From assembly GCF_005280655.1 (NCBI RefSeq), contig NZ_CP040058.1, positions 17,501 through 81,500 of the forward strand: a stretch of 64,000 nt of DNA, written 5' to 3'. Shown piece after piece: positions 28,608-37,668 of the stretch. A program made the position numbers and the translations under genes. This DNA comes from Anaerostipes rhamnosivorans. GTDB taxonomy: Bacteria > Bacillota > Clostridia > Lachnospirales > Lachnospiraceae. How positions within the stretch are numbered: the stretch's first letter is position 1; every line of letters starts with the position of its first letter. The notes beneath the pieces are model-generated. The model saw nothing but the letters and a program-made list of their open reading frames with translations. It was not told where the DNA came from and made no database searches.

Positions 28608-29993
28608 GTGCAGATATTAACAGGGAGACAGATATATAAACATTTTAAAGAATACAGTGGGAAGGAACTAAGCTTGTGCGGATGGGTGAAGAGCAACCGG
28701 GATTCCAGGGACTTTGGATTTCTTGTCATCAATGACGGGACTTTTTTTGAACCCATTCAGATTGTGTATGAAAAAAAGCTCACAAATTTTAACCAGATCA
28801 AGAAGCTGTCTGTGGGAACGGCAGTGATTGTCAAAGGAGTTTTGGCGGAAACACCGGATGCCAGACAGCCATTTGAGATTCAGGCTTCCAGTATAGAGGT
28901 AGAGGGAGAGTCTCCTTCAGATTATCCGCTGCAAAAGAAAAGACATTCGTTTGAGTACTTGAGAACCATTGCCCATCTGAGACCGAGGGCCAACATATTC
29001 CAGGCTGTATACAGGGTCCGGTCCCTTATCGCCTATGCAATCCATAAATTTTTTATGGAACGGGATTTTATTTATGTGCATACACCGATTATTTCTGGAC
29101 AGGACTGCGAAGGTGCGGGAGAAATGTTCCAGGTGACAACTCTGGATCTTAAAGAGCTCTCTGAGGGAAAGAAACTGGATTACAGGGAAGACTTTTTTGA
29201 AAAGGAAACGAATCTCACAGTCAGCGGCCAACTGAATGGGGAGGCCTTTGCACAGGCTTTCCGAAATATTTATACGTTCGGCCCCACGTTCCGGGCAGAG
29301 GAATCTAACACCACCAGACATGCTGCAGAATTCTGGATGATAGAACCGGAAATGGCATTTGCCGACTTAGAAGATAATATGCTGCTGGCGGAGAGTATGA
29401 TTAAGTATATTATTCATTATGTACTGGAACAGGCGCCTGAGGAAATGAAGTTCTTTCATCAGTTTGTGGACAAAGGTCTTTTGGATCGTCTGCATCATGT
29501 GGCGGAATCTGAGTTTGCCAGGATCACTTACACGGAGGCTGTTGAAATATTAAAACAGCATAATGATAAGTTCCAATATCCGGTTTCGTGGGGAACAGAT
29601 CTACAGACAGAGCATGAGCGGTATCTCACAGAGAAGGTTTATAAAAAGCCTGTATTTGTGACGGATTATCCCAAGGAGATCAAAGCATTTTACATGAAAC
29701 AGAATCCGGACGGAAAAACTGTGGCAGCAGTGGATCTTCTGGTGCCGGGAATCGGGGAGATCATCGGCGGAAGCCAGAGGGAGGATGATTTAGAAAAGCT
29801 TCAAAAGAGAATGGAAGAGCTTCAAATGAATCTTTCTGACTATGATTTTTATATGGATTTGAGGAAATACGGGTCCACCAGGCATTCAGGTTTTGGTCTT
29901 GGATTTGAACGGATGGTCATGTATGTGACGGGAATGGCAAATATTCGTGATGTGATCCCTTTTCCGAGAACTGTGGGGAAATGTGAATATTAA
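28608..29993 (+). CDS. asnS: Asparaginyl-tRNA synthetase
   Basis: 461 residues, class II aminoacyl-tRNA synthetase. It has an N-terminal OB-fold anticodon domain ([22 protein letters not shown]), then motif 2 ([22 protein letters not shown]) and motif 3 ([12 protein letters not shown]). A segment around residues 175-210 ([19 protein letters not shown]) is the insertion common to clostridial AsnRS. The start is GTG after AGAGGAG. No T-box leader precedes it; it appears to be co-transcribed with the PPC-domain gene. Confidence 0.95.
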   Translation: MQILTGRQIYKHFKEYSGKELSLCGWVKSNRDSRDFGFLVINDGTFFEPIQIVYEKKLTNFNQIKKLSVGTAVIVKGVLAETPDARQPFEIQASSIEVEGESPSDYPLQKKRHSFEYLRTIAHLRPRANIFQAVYRVRSLIAYAIHKFFMERDFIYVHTPIISGQDCEGAGEMFQVTTLDLKELSEGKKLDYREDFFEKETNLTVSGQLNGEAFAQAFRNIYTFGPTFRAEESNTTRHAAEFWMIEPEMAFADLEDNMLLAESMIKYIIHYVLEQAPEEMKFFHQFVDKGLLDRLHHVAESEFARITYTEAVEILKQHNDKFQYPVSWGTDLQTEHERYLTEKVYKKPVFVTDYPKEIKAFYMKQNPDGKTVAAVDLLVPGIGEIIGGSQREDDLEKLQKRMEELQMNLSDYDFYMDLRKYGSTRHSGFGLGFERMVMYVTGMANIRDVIPFPRTVGKCEY

Positions 29994-30024
29994 GGTAATA
30001 GGTTTATTTTATCAATAAGATTAA

Positions 30025-30076
30025 AAGATCTGAAATCCATAGCACTATACAGTGTTATGAATTTCGGATCTTTTTC
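30025..30076 (+). terminator. Terminator after asnS
   Basis: Interrupted stem AGATCTGAAAT... / ...TTTCGGATCT with an inner CACT/AGTG pairing, then TTTTTC. Confidence 0.75.
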
Positions 30077-30144
30077 GCATCAAGATAATTTGTTAAGATT
30101 TCTAAAGCCGAATTAATTCTGATGTTTCTTTTCCTGACAAATGT

Positions 30145-30846
30145 TTAATTTTCATTAGCTGTTTGCCGTTTCTTCATTTTCTGCCAGTTCGCAAAACCGT
30201 ATACGTCATTGATAAAAAATGCTATAAAACAAACAACAACAGAAAAATATTTCATATCGTCAATGCTTGCCAGACACCATAAAATGATCAACACGATATC
30301 ATTCCCAGCGTATGCCGCAGCATAAAAGGAACTTCTTTTAAAGGTAAGATATACAGCAAGAAAGCTTGTTGTAACGGAAAGTGTACTTGGAATTAAATTT
30401 GCCGTCTGAAAAACATCTAATATAAAATAAAATACGATAGTTACGAGAATCGTACACATGCACATCACAATGATTTCATTTTTGTCTAGATCATTCACTT
30501 CTACCTCAGCTTTATTTCCGTTATAAGGGTTTTTAAGCCACGTAATAAAAGAAAATACCGCCATAGGAAGTGTCATACCAAGATAAGTCAGCATTTCTCC
30601 ATAATAGGAAAACATGAACGATATCATCCCATATAACAAACTAAAAATGATCATGAGCAGCTGTCCCAACGGATTGCCTTTTGCATTAAAGATAAGCGAT
30701 GTTACACCGATCAGAGACGCTAAAAGAGTAAAATAATTTTCATGGTCAAAGATACAAAATGAAAGAACGATCAAGATAACAGAGCAACACCATAATACAA
30801 TTTCGGTTTTTGAAAAATAGTTTATCCATGTTTTTAATTTCGTCAT
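30145..30846 (-). CDS. pnuC: PnuC-family nicotinamide riboside/vitamin transporter
   Basis: About 233 residues with seven or so hydrophobic helices. The helix patterns ASLIGVTSLIFNAKGNPLGQ and FYAAAYAGNDIVLIILW, and the final WQKMKK, are typical of PnuC. PnuC proteins facilitate uptake of nicotinamide riboside, or of thiamine or deoxynucleosides in some branches. The ATG at 30846 is chosen for its TTGGAGG site; the in-frame start ten codons upstream lies in the leader hairpin. Expression is probably controlled by the leader described separately. Confidence 0.87.
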   Translation of the reverse strand: MTKLKTWINYFSKTEIVLWCCSVILIVLSFCIFDHENYFTLLASLIGVTSLIFNAKGNPLGQLLMIIFSLLYGMISFMFSYYGEMLTYLGMTLPMAVFSFITWLKNPYNGNKAEVEVNDLDKNEIIVMCMCTILVTIVFYFILDVFQTANLIPSTLSVTTSFLAVYLTFKRSSFYAAAYAGNDIVLIILWCLASIDDMKYFSVVVCFIAFFINDVYGFANWQKMKKRQTANEN

Positions 30847-30956
30847 TATATCCTCCAAAAAAGCACCCGTAAACATATCTTCTAAGACCTAACGATATGC
30901 TTACAAATGCTTTCTACATTCAACTACCCGGTGGCAGATTATTATCTGATTATCAA
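30847..30956 (-). promoter_or_regulatory. Attenuator-like leader of pnuC, possible riboswitch
   Basis: A leader of about 110 nt. A long interrupted hairpin (30857-30914, arms AAAGCA...CATATC and GATATG...TGCTTT) runs straight into TTTTTT and then the GGAGG of pnuC, the shape of an intrinsic terminator. Upstream, CAGAT/ATCTG and CTGCC/GGTAG can pair, and CACC could pair with GGTG of the terminator arm as an antiterminator. I do not recognise the aptamer class. Confidence 0.6.
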
Positions 30957-30960
30957 AAAA

Positions 30961-30989
30961 ATAGTATCACAGGGGATATTTAAAGTCAA
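30961..30989 (-). promoter_or_regulatory. Promoter of pnuC
   Basis: Minus strand TTGACT, 17-nt spacer, TACTAT, placing transcription start near 30955 and leaving the 110-nt leader. Confidence 0.7.
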
Positions 30990-31224
30990 GAATATACAAC
31001 ACGGAGCGCATAATTATAAGTTCATTCCATTCTCTGAGGAATCTTTGAGTTTGTTTTGCTGAATATCGTACTATTCATACCTTCAAAAGCAGGAATGATC
31101 GTCTCAGGTTTAGGAACCCTATACTCTGAAGCGGTATTGTGTATAATTATGGTAATATTTTTGACAAAAACTATTTGTATACAATGAAGGGATATACACA
31201 TACTAGGAAAAAAGAGGTGGTTTG

Positions 31225-31827
31225 ATGCATTCCTTATGGCAGGAAAAAATAGAATTCCCATATTACCCAATTTTAAAGACTGATAAACAGGTAGATATTT
31301 TGTATCTGGAGGCATCACTGCAAAATGCGGTGGAAGCACATTTTCAAAAAGAGCAGGGAAAGACTGTTATGATTATGGAAGAAAGAAGCATCGCAGATAT
31401 GACAGATCTGGGAGGAATGGGGATCATAAAAGGGGAGACAAAAGAAGAGATTAAAGATCTCCACAGATTAAGAGATTATATTGAAGGAAGAAATATTCCG
31501 TGTGACATGGTTGTGGAGTCCAACAACTGTATCTGGGTTCATCCGCTGAAACTGTTTTTGTTTATGACAGAAGGAATCGATGTCTATGAGCAAATGCAGG
31601 TATTGGGGCGAAAGGGAAATAAACTGGACACAGGAAGTGTTTATATTACAGCGGAGACGGTTGTTGAAAAGAAAGAGAAAACTCCAATGTTCGTCCATGC
31701 ATTTTCCAGTGTGGGATTTCCGAAGCTTGAGAAACCATACAAGGAAATGCGCAGATACGGTGACTACTGGCTGATCTGTACGGAGGAAGAAACCGTAGAA
31801 GGAAGTGATTTCTCCTGGAATATATGA
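31225..31827 (+). CDS. Hypothetical protein
   Basis: 200 residues, soluble, no signal peptide or membrane segment. I do not recognise the family. It is acidic-to-neutral with a LHRLRDYIEGRNIPCDMVVESNNCIWVHP stretch and a conserved-looking MRRYGDYWLIC near the end. The start ATG is preceded by AGAGGTGG. It is 31 nt upstream of a YqeY-type gene and may be co-transcribed with it and the following hydrolase. A TTGACA at about 31158 may be part of its promoter, but no good -10 is spaced from it. Confidence 0.75.
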   Translation: MHSLWQEKIEFPYYPILKTDKQVDILYLEASLQNAVEAHFQKEQGKTVMIMEERSIADMTDLGGMGIIKGETKEEIKDLHRLRDYIEGRNIPCDMVVESNNCIWVHPLKLFLFMTEGIDVYEQMQVLGRKGNKLDTGSVYITAETVVEKKEKTPMFVHAFSSVGFPKLEKPYKEMRRYGDYWLICTEEETVEGSDFSWNI

Positions 31828-31858
31828 TAGAATAAAAACAAAAAATCAGGAGGATATT

Positions 31859-32305
31859 ATGAGCAAGATTGATGAGATCAGAAAAGAAATGGTAGCAGCG
31901 ATGAAAAATAAGGATAAAGCGAGAAAAGAAGCCTTATCCATGCTGTTAAGCGCACTTAAAAATGCACAGATCGATAAAAGAGAGGATCTTACTGAGGCCG
32001 AAGAAAATACGATCATCGCAAAGGAATTGAAACAGACAAAAGAAACTCTGGAATCCTGCCCGGAGGACCGGACAGACATCATTGAGGAATGCAACATCCG
32101 TCTTGCAGTGATCAAAGAATTTGCTCCTGAGGAGATGAGCGAAGAGAAGATCAACGCGGAAATTGATGCGGTGCTGAATGAACTGGGAATTGATGCTCCG
32201 ACAGGGAAAGATAAGGGTAAGATCATGAAGAGTCTTATGCCGAGAGTCAAGGGAAAAGCAGATGGAAAGCTGGTGAACCAGCTGGTGGCTGCAAGGATCC
32301 AGTAG
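31859..32305 (+). CDS. yqeY: GatB/YqeY domain protein
   Basis: 148 residues. A helical YqeY domain with the helix-rich N-terminal part (RKEALSMLLSALKNAQIDKRE) and the C-terminal tail resembling the tRNA-binding part of amidotransferase GatB (GKIMKSLMPRVKGKADGKLVNQLVAARI). The exact cellular role of free-standing YqeY proteins is unknown. The ATG follows a canonical AGGAGGATATT. Confidence 0.92.
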   Translation: MSKIDEIRKEMVAAMKNKDKARKEALSMLLSALKNAQIDKREDLTEAEENTIIAKELKQTKETLESCPEDRTDIIEECNIRLAVIKEFAPEEMSEEKINAEIDAVLNELGIDAPTGKDKGKIMKSLMPRVKGKADGKLVNQLVAARIQ

Positions 32306-32313
32306 GAGGCCGT

Positions 32314-32850
32314 ATGGAACATATATTGGTTGTCATAGACATGCAGAATGACTTTATTGACGGTTCTCTTGGCACCAAGGAAGCCCAGGAGATCGTTGAC
32401 GGGGCAGCAGAGAAGATCAGGGGATTTAAGGGCAGTATATACGGAACGCTGGATACCCACACAGAGGATTACTTAAACACACAGGAAGGCAAAAGTCTTC
32501 CGGTTCCCCACTGTATTTTAGGAGAAGAAGGATGGGCACTGCATTCTGACATTATGGATGCTATCTCTGATACAGAGGCAGAGGTCATGGATTTTTGCAG
32601 AAAGGATACCTTTGGCTCCATTGAGCTCTGTGAACTTCTGAAGCAAAGATACGAGGGAAAAGAAGTTGAGATTGAATTCCTTGGATTATGCACGGACATC
32701 TGTGTCATCTCCAATGTTCTCATGGTAAAGGCTGCACTTCCAGAAGCTAAGCTTATCGTTCACGCAGGACTTTGTGCCGGGGTGACGCCGGAGAGCCATG
32801 AAAATGCTTTAAATGCACTTAAGATGTGCCAGGTTGATATTGAGACATAA
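32314..32850 (+). CDS. Isochorismatase-family cysteine hydrolase (nicotinamidase-like)
   Basis: 178 residues. The catalytic Asp lies in VVIDMQNDF, and the catalytic Cys in GLCTDICVISN within the C-terminal half, with the cis-peptide-type VISN following. Nicotinamidases belong to this family and have similar length. A metal-binding DxH-like LDTHTEDY segment at ~50 supports the nicotinamidase branch, but other amidase substrates remain possible. pnuC lies 2 kb away on the other strand, so an NAD-salvage link is suggestive only. Confidence 0.83.
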   Translation: MEHILVVIDMQNDFIDGSLGTKEAQEIVDGAAEKIRGFKGSIYGTLDTHTEDYLNTQEGKSLPVPHCILGEEGWALHSDIMDAISDTEAEVMDFCRKDTFGSIELCELLKQRYEGKEVEIEFLGLCTDICVISNVLMVKAALPEAKLIVHAGLCAGVTPESHENALNALKMCQVDIET

Positions 32851-32885
32851 AGAAAAGGCCATCAGATTTTTGACGGCCTTTTCTT
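32851..32885. terminator. Bidirectional terminator between convergent genes
   Basis: Stem AGAAAAGGCC / GGCCTTTTCT with an inner TCA/TGA pair. The A- and T-rich arms allow function in both directions. Confidence 0.8.
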
Positions 32886-32888
32886 GGT

Positions 32889-34283
32889 TTATACATGTTC
32901 TATATCTGTAAACTCTGATATTTCACGGTTGGTGGTTCTTAGATCTGAGACACTCAGATCATGGATATCGGCATGTCCGGTAATGCGTCCGAACATTTCA
33001 AGCTCTGACCTGCATACGTTTAGATAATTGCAGAGCCTCTCGGCCGAATGGTCTATATGAAGCCGTTTTCTCAATTCTTCATCCTGGGTGGCCACGCCTA
33101 CAGGGCATTGACCGGTGTTGCAGATGCGGTACTGCTGGCAGGCAGCAGCCACAAGAGCAGCAGAAGCTATGGCCACAGCATCGGCTCCCATCGCAAGAGC
33201 CTTTGCGAAATCGCCAGGAAGCCTGAGCCCGCCGGTGATGACCAGATCCATGGAAATGTGATGGCGGTCCAGATACTTTCTGGCTCTGGACAAAGCAAAG
33301 ATTGTAGGAATGGAGGTATTGTCCTTTAAGGTTCGGGGACTTGCCCCCGTGGCACCGCCCCGTCCGTCTATGGTAACAAAGTCGGCGTCAGCGTAAGCGA
33401 TCCATTCCAGATCCTGTTCAATATGTCCGGCAGCGATCTTAACACCCACAGGTCTTCCTCCGGAGACATCTTTAAGCCAGTCTACCATAGTCTTTAAATC
33501 CTCTTTGGAATTGACGTTCGGAAACTTGGAAGGGCTGATCACATCCTCACCCAGGGGTTTATTTCTGATTCTTGCGATCTCTGGTGTCACTTTATCCCCT
33601 GGAAGGTGTCCACCCATGCCCGGTTTGGTTCCCTGGCCGATCTTAATCTCTATGGCATCCGCATTCCGGAGGTTCTCGTCTGTGACGCTGTACAGGTTGG
33701 GAACATACTCAAATATGTACTTATAAGCCGCCTGACGTTCTTCGGGAAGAATCCCGCCTTCACCGCTGCACATGGCGGTCTTAGACATGGCACTACCTTT
33801 AGCCAGAGCAGTTTTTAATTCTTTGGACAAGGCCCCAAAAGACATATGGGATACGTATACCGGATGATAGATCTCCATAGGTTTTTTCGCCTTCTTGCCG
33901 ATGACTGTCTTGGTGTTCACCGGATCTTTGGCATTGAGGGGGGCAGGGTTTAGCTGTGCCCCCATAATCAGAATATCATCCCACGAAATGATCGGTTTTA
34001 AGGTTCCCATGGCATCAACGACAGAAGAGCCTGTGACAGCCATCTGATGAATGGCATCCATCTGCGGGAACTCCTTGGAATCAGTTTTGGAAAAGGCGTC
34101 TGGGTAAGCCAATGGGTTGTCCTTATTGGGAGAGGAAACAGGTCCGTCTTCTACTGGGTCAAACTTATCTTTGGATGCCTTGCAGACAGGGCATGTATAA
34201 TCAGCTTCCAGCTGGGAAAAAGGAGCGGATTCTGCCTCATCATCATAGACATAGCCGCAGATACTGCATTTAAAAATACTCAT
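32889..34283 (-). CDS. Rubredoxin-fused glutamate-synthase-like FMN oxidoreductase
   Basis: 464 residues. Residues 1-50 are a rubredoxin domain with two CxxC pairs (CSICGY, CPVCK) binding one iron. The rest is the FMN-binding half of glutamate synthase, with MSFGALSKELKTALAKG, EIKIGQGTKPGMGGHLPG, TIDGRGGATGASP, and a 3Fe-4S-type cysteine cluster CQQYRICNTGQCPVG. There is no glutamine amidotransferase domain, so the electron or ammonia source differs from true GltB. The physiological reaction is unknown. The start is TTTTTATGAG after GGAGG. Confidence 0.87.
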   Translation of the reverse strand: MSIFKCSICGYVYDDEAESAPFSQLEADYTCPVCKASKDKFDPVEDGPVSSPNKDNPLAYPDAFSKTDSKEFPQMDAIHQMAVTGSSVVDAMGTLKPIISWDDILIMGAQLNPAPLNAKDPVNTKTVIGKKAKKPMEIYHPVYVSHMSFGALSKELKTALAKGSAMSKTAMCSGEGGILPEERQAAYKYIFEYVPNLYSVTDENLRNADAIEIKIGQGTKPGMGGHLPGDKVTPEIARIRNKPLGEDVISPSKFPNVNSKEDLKTMVDWLKDVSGGRPVGVKIAAGHIEQDLEWIAYADADFVTIDGRGGATGASPRTLKDNTSIPTIFALSRARKYLDRHHISMDLVITGGLRLPGDFAKALAMGADAVAIASAALVAAACQQYRICNTGQCPVGVATQDEELRKRLHIDHSAERLCNYLNVCRSELEMFGRITGHADIHDLSVSDLRTTNREISEFTDIEHV

Positions 34284-34350
34284 AAAAATCCTCCGTTTCG
34301 TGTTATAATAAAAAATATTGTCTTTTGTTATAGAGACAGCCTTGCAATGA

Positions 34351-34369
34351 AATAAGAATTATTCTTATT
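34351..34369. promoter_or_regulatory. AATAAGAAT-T-ATTCTTATT palindrome, PerR-like box candidate
   Basis: A perfect 9-1-9 inverted repeat in the 142-nt divergent region. It lies just past TATAAT of a minus-strand promoter candidate for the rubredoxin gene. It also sits inside a plus-strand TTGCAA-N18-TATTAT candidate for tatD. The AGAAT-N-ATTCT core resembles PerR boxes. Confidence 0.5.
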
Positions 34370-34425
34370 ATACCATATGAATGAGAAATTGTATCAGCAT
34401 GAAAACAATTTTTGGAGGAAGAGTT

Positions 34426-35199
34426 ATGATATTTGAAACCCACGCCCATTATGATGATAAGCAGTTTGACAAAGACCGGGAAGAACTGCTGGCTTCTATG
34501 GAGGAGAATGGTATCGGTACGATCGTAAATATAGGATCCAATATGGAAACATCCCGGTGGACAGCCAAAGCGACAGAAAAATATCCGTTTCTCTATGGAG
34601 CGGTGGGAGTTCATCCGTCAGACAGCGGTGATATGAAGCCTGAGGACCTTGGCGAACTTAAGCAGTATGCAGAACTGCCCAAGATTGTCGCCATAGGAGA
34701 GATAGGGCTTGACTACTACTGGAATGAGCCGGAGCGTCCAATACAGAAAAAGTGGTTTGAAGCACAGATGGAGCTTGCAAGGGAGACCAATCTTCCTATG
34801 GTGATCCACAGCCGGGATGCCGCAAAGGATACGGAAGATATGATGCGTGCAGTCCATGCAGAAGAAATCGGAGGAGTTGTCCATTGCTTCTCTTATCCAA
34901 AGGAGATGGCCAGGAAGTTTTTAGATATGGGATTTTATCTTGGGATCGGAGGAGTTGTCACGTTTAAGAATAGCCGAACATTAAAGGAGGTAGTTTCTTA
35001 TGCGCCGCTGGACAGGATTCTGTTGGAAACGGACAGCCCCTATCTCTCACCGGAACCGAACCGGGGGAAACGGAATTCCTCTTTAAATCTGCCGTTTGTG
35101 GCGGAGCAGATCGCTTCAATTAAAGGAGTCAGTGCCAAAGAGGTTATCGAGGTTACAGAACAAAATGCCAAGATCATGTATCGAATGAAAGAGGTTTAG
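34426..35199 (+). CDS. tatD: TatD-family metal-dependent DNase
   Basis: 257 residues. A TIM-barrel metallohydrolase with ligands in ETHAHYD (HxH), the Glu in IGEIGLDYYW, His in VIHSRDA and VVHCFS, and Asp in LLETDSPYLSP. TatD proteins are 3'-5' exonucleases or DNA-repair nucleases. The ATG at 34426 is chosen for its TTGGAGGAAGAG site. Immediately followed by ksgA, a common clostridial pair. Confidence 0.92.
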   Translation: MIFETHAHYDDKQFDKDREELLASMEENGIGTIVNIGSNMETSRWTAKATEKYPFLYGAVGVHPSDSGDMKPEDLGELKQYAELPKIVAIGEIGLDYYWNEPERPIQKKWFEAQMELARETNLPMVIHSRDAAKDTEDMMRAVHAEEIGGVVHCFSYPKEMARKFLDMGFYLGIGGVVTFKNSRTLKEVVSYAPLDRILLETDSPYLSPEPNRGKRNSSLNLPFVAEQIASIKGVSAKEVIEVTEQNAKIMYRMKEV

Positions 35200-36069
35200 A
35201 TGGAGAAATTAAGCAACCCAAAAAGAACGATAGAAGTCATTCAGAAGTATCATTTTGATTTTCAGAAGAAGTTCGGACAGAATTTTTTGATTGACAGCCA
35301 TGTGCTGGAAAAGATCATAGACGCAGCACATATTACAAAGGATGATTTTGTACTGGAGATCGGGCCGGGCATCGGTACGATGACCCAGTATCTTTCAGAA
35401 CATGCAGGAGCGGTTTTGGCGGTGGAGATCGATCATAATCTGATCCCAATCCTTCATGATACGCTGTCAGGGTATGACAATGTTGAAGTGCTGAACGATG
35501 ATATCCTGAAGGTTGATATCGGAAAGATAGCACAGGAGAAAAACAAGGGAAAACCGATCAAGGTAGTGGCAAATTTGCCGTACTATATCACGACACCGAT
35601 CATCATGGGGCTGTTTGAAAAGAATGTCCCCATGGACAGTCTCACTGTCATGGTTCAGAAGGAAGTGGCCCAGAGAATGCAGGCAGGTCCTGGGACAAAG
35701 GATTATGGTGCATTGTCGCTGGCAGTACAGTTTTATGCAGAGCCTTATATTGTAGCCAATGTACCTCCCAACTGTTTTATGCCACGTCCCAAAGTCGGCT
35801 CAGCAGTTATCCGTCTGACCAGATACCAGGAGATGCCGGTTAAAGTAAAAAATGAAAAGCTGATGTTTTCCATCATCAGGGCTTCCTTTAACCAGAGAAG
35901 AAAGACTCTGCAGAACGGGATCAATAACAGCGGTTCGCTGAATTTCTCCAAGGAACAGGTGGTGGAAGCCCTTGAAAAAATGGAGCTTTCACCTACGATC
36001 CGTGGAGAGGCACTGAGCCTTGAACAGTTTGCAAGGCTCAGCGACCTGCTGGAAGAATTAAAGGGCTAA
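35200..36069 (+). CDS. ksgA: 16S rRNA dimethyladenosine transferase
   Basis: 289 residues. SAM-binding motif EIGPGIGTMTQ, catalytic NLPYYIT and family signature FGQNFLID, plus the C-terminal PRPKVGSAVIRL region. It dimethylates two adjacent adenosines near the 3' end of 16S rRNA during 30S maturation. Its ATG abuts the tatD stop, so the two are translationally linked. Its 3' end overlaps the convergent gene on the minus strand by 12 bp. Confidence 0.95.
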   Translation: MEKLSNPKRTIEVIQKYHFDFQKKFGQNFLIDSHVLEKIIDAAHITKDDFVLEIGPGIGTMTQYLSEHAGAVLAVEIDHNLIPILHDTLSGYDNVEVLNDDILKVDIGKIAQEKNKGKPIKVVANLPYYITTPIIMGLFEKNVPMDSLTVMVQKEVAQRMQAGPGTKDYGALSLAVQFYAEPYIVANVPPNCFMPRPKVGSAVIRLTRYQEMPVKVKNEKLMFSIIRASFNQRRKTLQNGINNSGSLNFSKEQVVEALEKMELSPTIRGEALSLEQFARLSDLLEELKG

Positions 36070-37602
36070 GATCCAATAACCGAAATTTCCTGTCTTCTGA
36101 CGGGCTTCGGGCACTGTCAAAAAGTTCTTAAATCCAAATAACTTAGCAATGAAGTTCTTCTCATTATCAAAAACTCCTGGAATTCCCAGGTAAAGCATTT
36201 TGGTGCGTTTATTCTGGCAGAGCATCAAATGTCCGTAGTTGCCATAGTTGAGCAGAAGAAATCCGTTGGTCTTTAGATTCTCTGGCACATCTGGAATATT
36301 CTGCAGGTCATCTACTTTGAGTTTGATGCTAGGATCCAGCATATAAGAAGGAGGTAAGGGCAAGGTGGGATACTCCTTCCAGTCAAAGAGACCGGGAGTG
36401 CCTGATATTCCCTGTTCTTTGGCGTTCTTTTCAAGTTGAAGGGCCTCAATATATTCTGCCAGCTTTGAATTAGCGTCAGCAGAACTTTCTTCTTTTGGCG
36501 GTTCCTCTTCGGCCACAGACTCGGCATTCATAGGCTCCGGTTCTGGAATGTCTGGTTCTACATAGACCCGGGGAGGCGTTCCTGCCGGAACAGGTGCCGG
36601 CTCCGGCACTGTGGATTCCGTATCAGGGGTTCCCTCCGGGATTGGAATTTCCTGCGGGAGTTCATCAAAAGGATCCCTGACAGGAGGCGGATCTGGAGCG
36701 CTGGCCGGCGGTTCTTCCTCATCCTCATATGGTTCTGCTGTGACCATCGGAACAGGATTCTGTGCGGGAGCATTGCCGGGGACACTTTCTCCTTGAGCTG
36801 GCTGCGGACGTTCTGAGGCCGCAGGAGCAGCGGGCTGTGTTGTAGAGGTTCCAGGAATGCGTTCCCCTTGAGCTGGTTCAGGCCGTTCTGAGACCATAGG
36901 AGTTGCTGTTTGAGCAGGAGGAGTTCCAGGAATGCGTTCTCCCTGAGCTGGCTGCGGACGTTCTGTCACCGCAGGAGTTGCTGTCTGGGCAGGAGGAGTT
37001 CCAGGAATACGTTCTCCTTGAGCTGGCTGTGGACGTTCTGTCACTGTAGAAGTGGAAGTCCGTGCATGAGCAGAGTCAGGAATTCGATCTCTCTGGGTCG
37101 TCTGCGGACGCTCTGTTTTCATTGGAGCCGTCTCAGGCTGTGTTGTCTCCTCAGGAACAGGACTTTCTTCAGGAGCCGGTTCCGGGGGCCTGGTTTCTTC
37201 TGCTTCAACAACTTCACTTGGCCCTGATGTATCATCTGCAGGCAGGAAGTTGCGGATCGTGATCGGTTTATCATTCCATTCAGAACCAAAGAAGTGGCTG
37301 TTGGAGTGATAAATCAAAAAGCCGTCCACCTGGTCTAAGTCTACGACCAGAGGATAAGTATTCTTAAACTCAATGATGGTGTCATTGCGCTGGAATGAAT
37401 CCAGCAGGATGCCTTCCATGGTTCCATGGCGGAACCTATAAAAATAGATTTTGTAAGTTAATGCCTCATCATTTGTTTTGACATGGAAGTATAACCGAAG
37501 CTGCTTCTGGCGTTTTTCAATCTTGGCAAACCCTGCATTTTCGCCTTTCATGCCATTGCTATATTCGTATAGATATGAAACGATTCGTTGATATTCAGCC
37601 AA
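36058..37602 (-). CDS. DUF6128-like protein with proline-rich 25-residue repeats
   Basis: 514 residues with no signal peptide. The N-terminal ~120 residues form one compact domain (YQRIVSYLYEYSNGMKGENAGFAKIE...). Then follows a long Pro/Glu/Thr-rich linker containing five 25-residue repeats (residues 162-286, consensus TERPQPAQGERIPGTPPAQT). The C-terminal ~110 residues (SYMLDPSIKLKVDDL...NFGYWIL) are globular. The layout resembles the DUF6128 proteins of Lachnospiraceae, whose role is unknown. The start is TTG behind AGAGAG, so the N-terminus is moderately sure. The stop lies inside the convergent ksgA. Confidence 0.8.
   Translation of the reverse strand: MAEYQRIVSYLYEYSNGMKGENAGFAKIEKRQKQLRLYFHVKTNDEALTYKIYFYRFRHGTMEGILLDSFQRNDTIIEFKNTYPLVVDLDQVDGFLIYHSNSHFFGSEWNDKPITIRNFLPADDTSGPSEVVEAEETRPPEPAPEESPVPEETTQPETAPMKTERPQTTQRDRIPDSAHARTSTSTVTERPQPAQGERIPGTPPAQTATPAVTERPQPAQGERIPGTPPAQTATPMVSERPEPAQGERIPGTSTTQPAAPAASERPQPAQGESVPGNAPAQNPVPMVTAEPYEDEEEPPASAPDPPPVRDPFDELPQEIPIPEGTPDTESTVPEPAPVPAGTPPRVYVEPDIPEPEPMNAESVAEEEPPKEESSADANSKLAEYIEALQLEKNAKEQGISGTPGLFDWKEYPTLPLPPSYMLDPSIKLKVDDLQNIPDVPENLKTNGFLLLNYGNYGHLMLCQNKRTKMLYLGIPGVFDNEKNFIAKLFGFKNFLTVPEARQKTGNFGYWILAL
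36745..37119 (-). repeat. Tandem 75-bp repeat within the DUF6128-like gene
   Basis: Five in-frame copies of a 75-bp unit, the middle ones nearly identical and the outer ones diverged. Such an array can gain or lose units by slippage. Confidence 0.85.
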
Positions 37603-37668
37603 TGTGATACTCTCTTTTTGATTTATTCTATGAATGGGGCAGAAAAAATATGACCGGGGGAAGACGAA

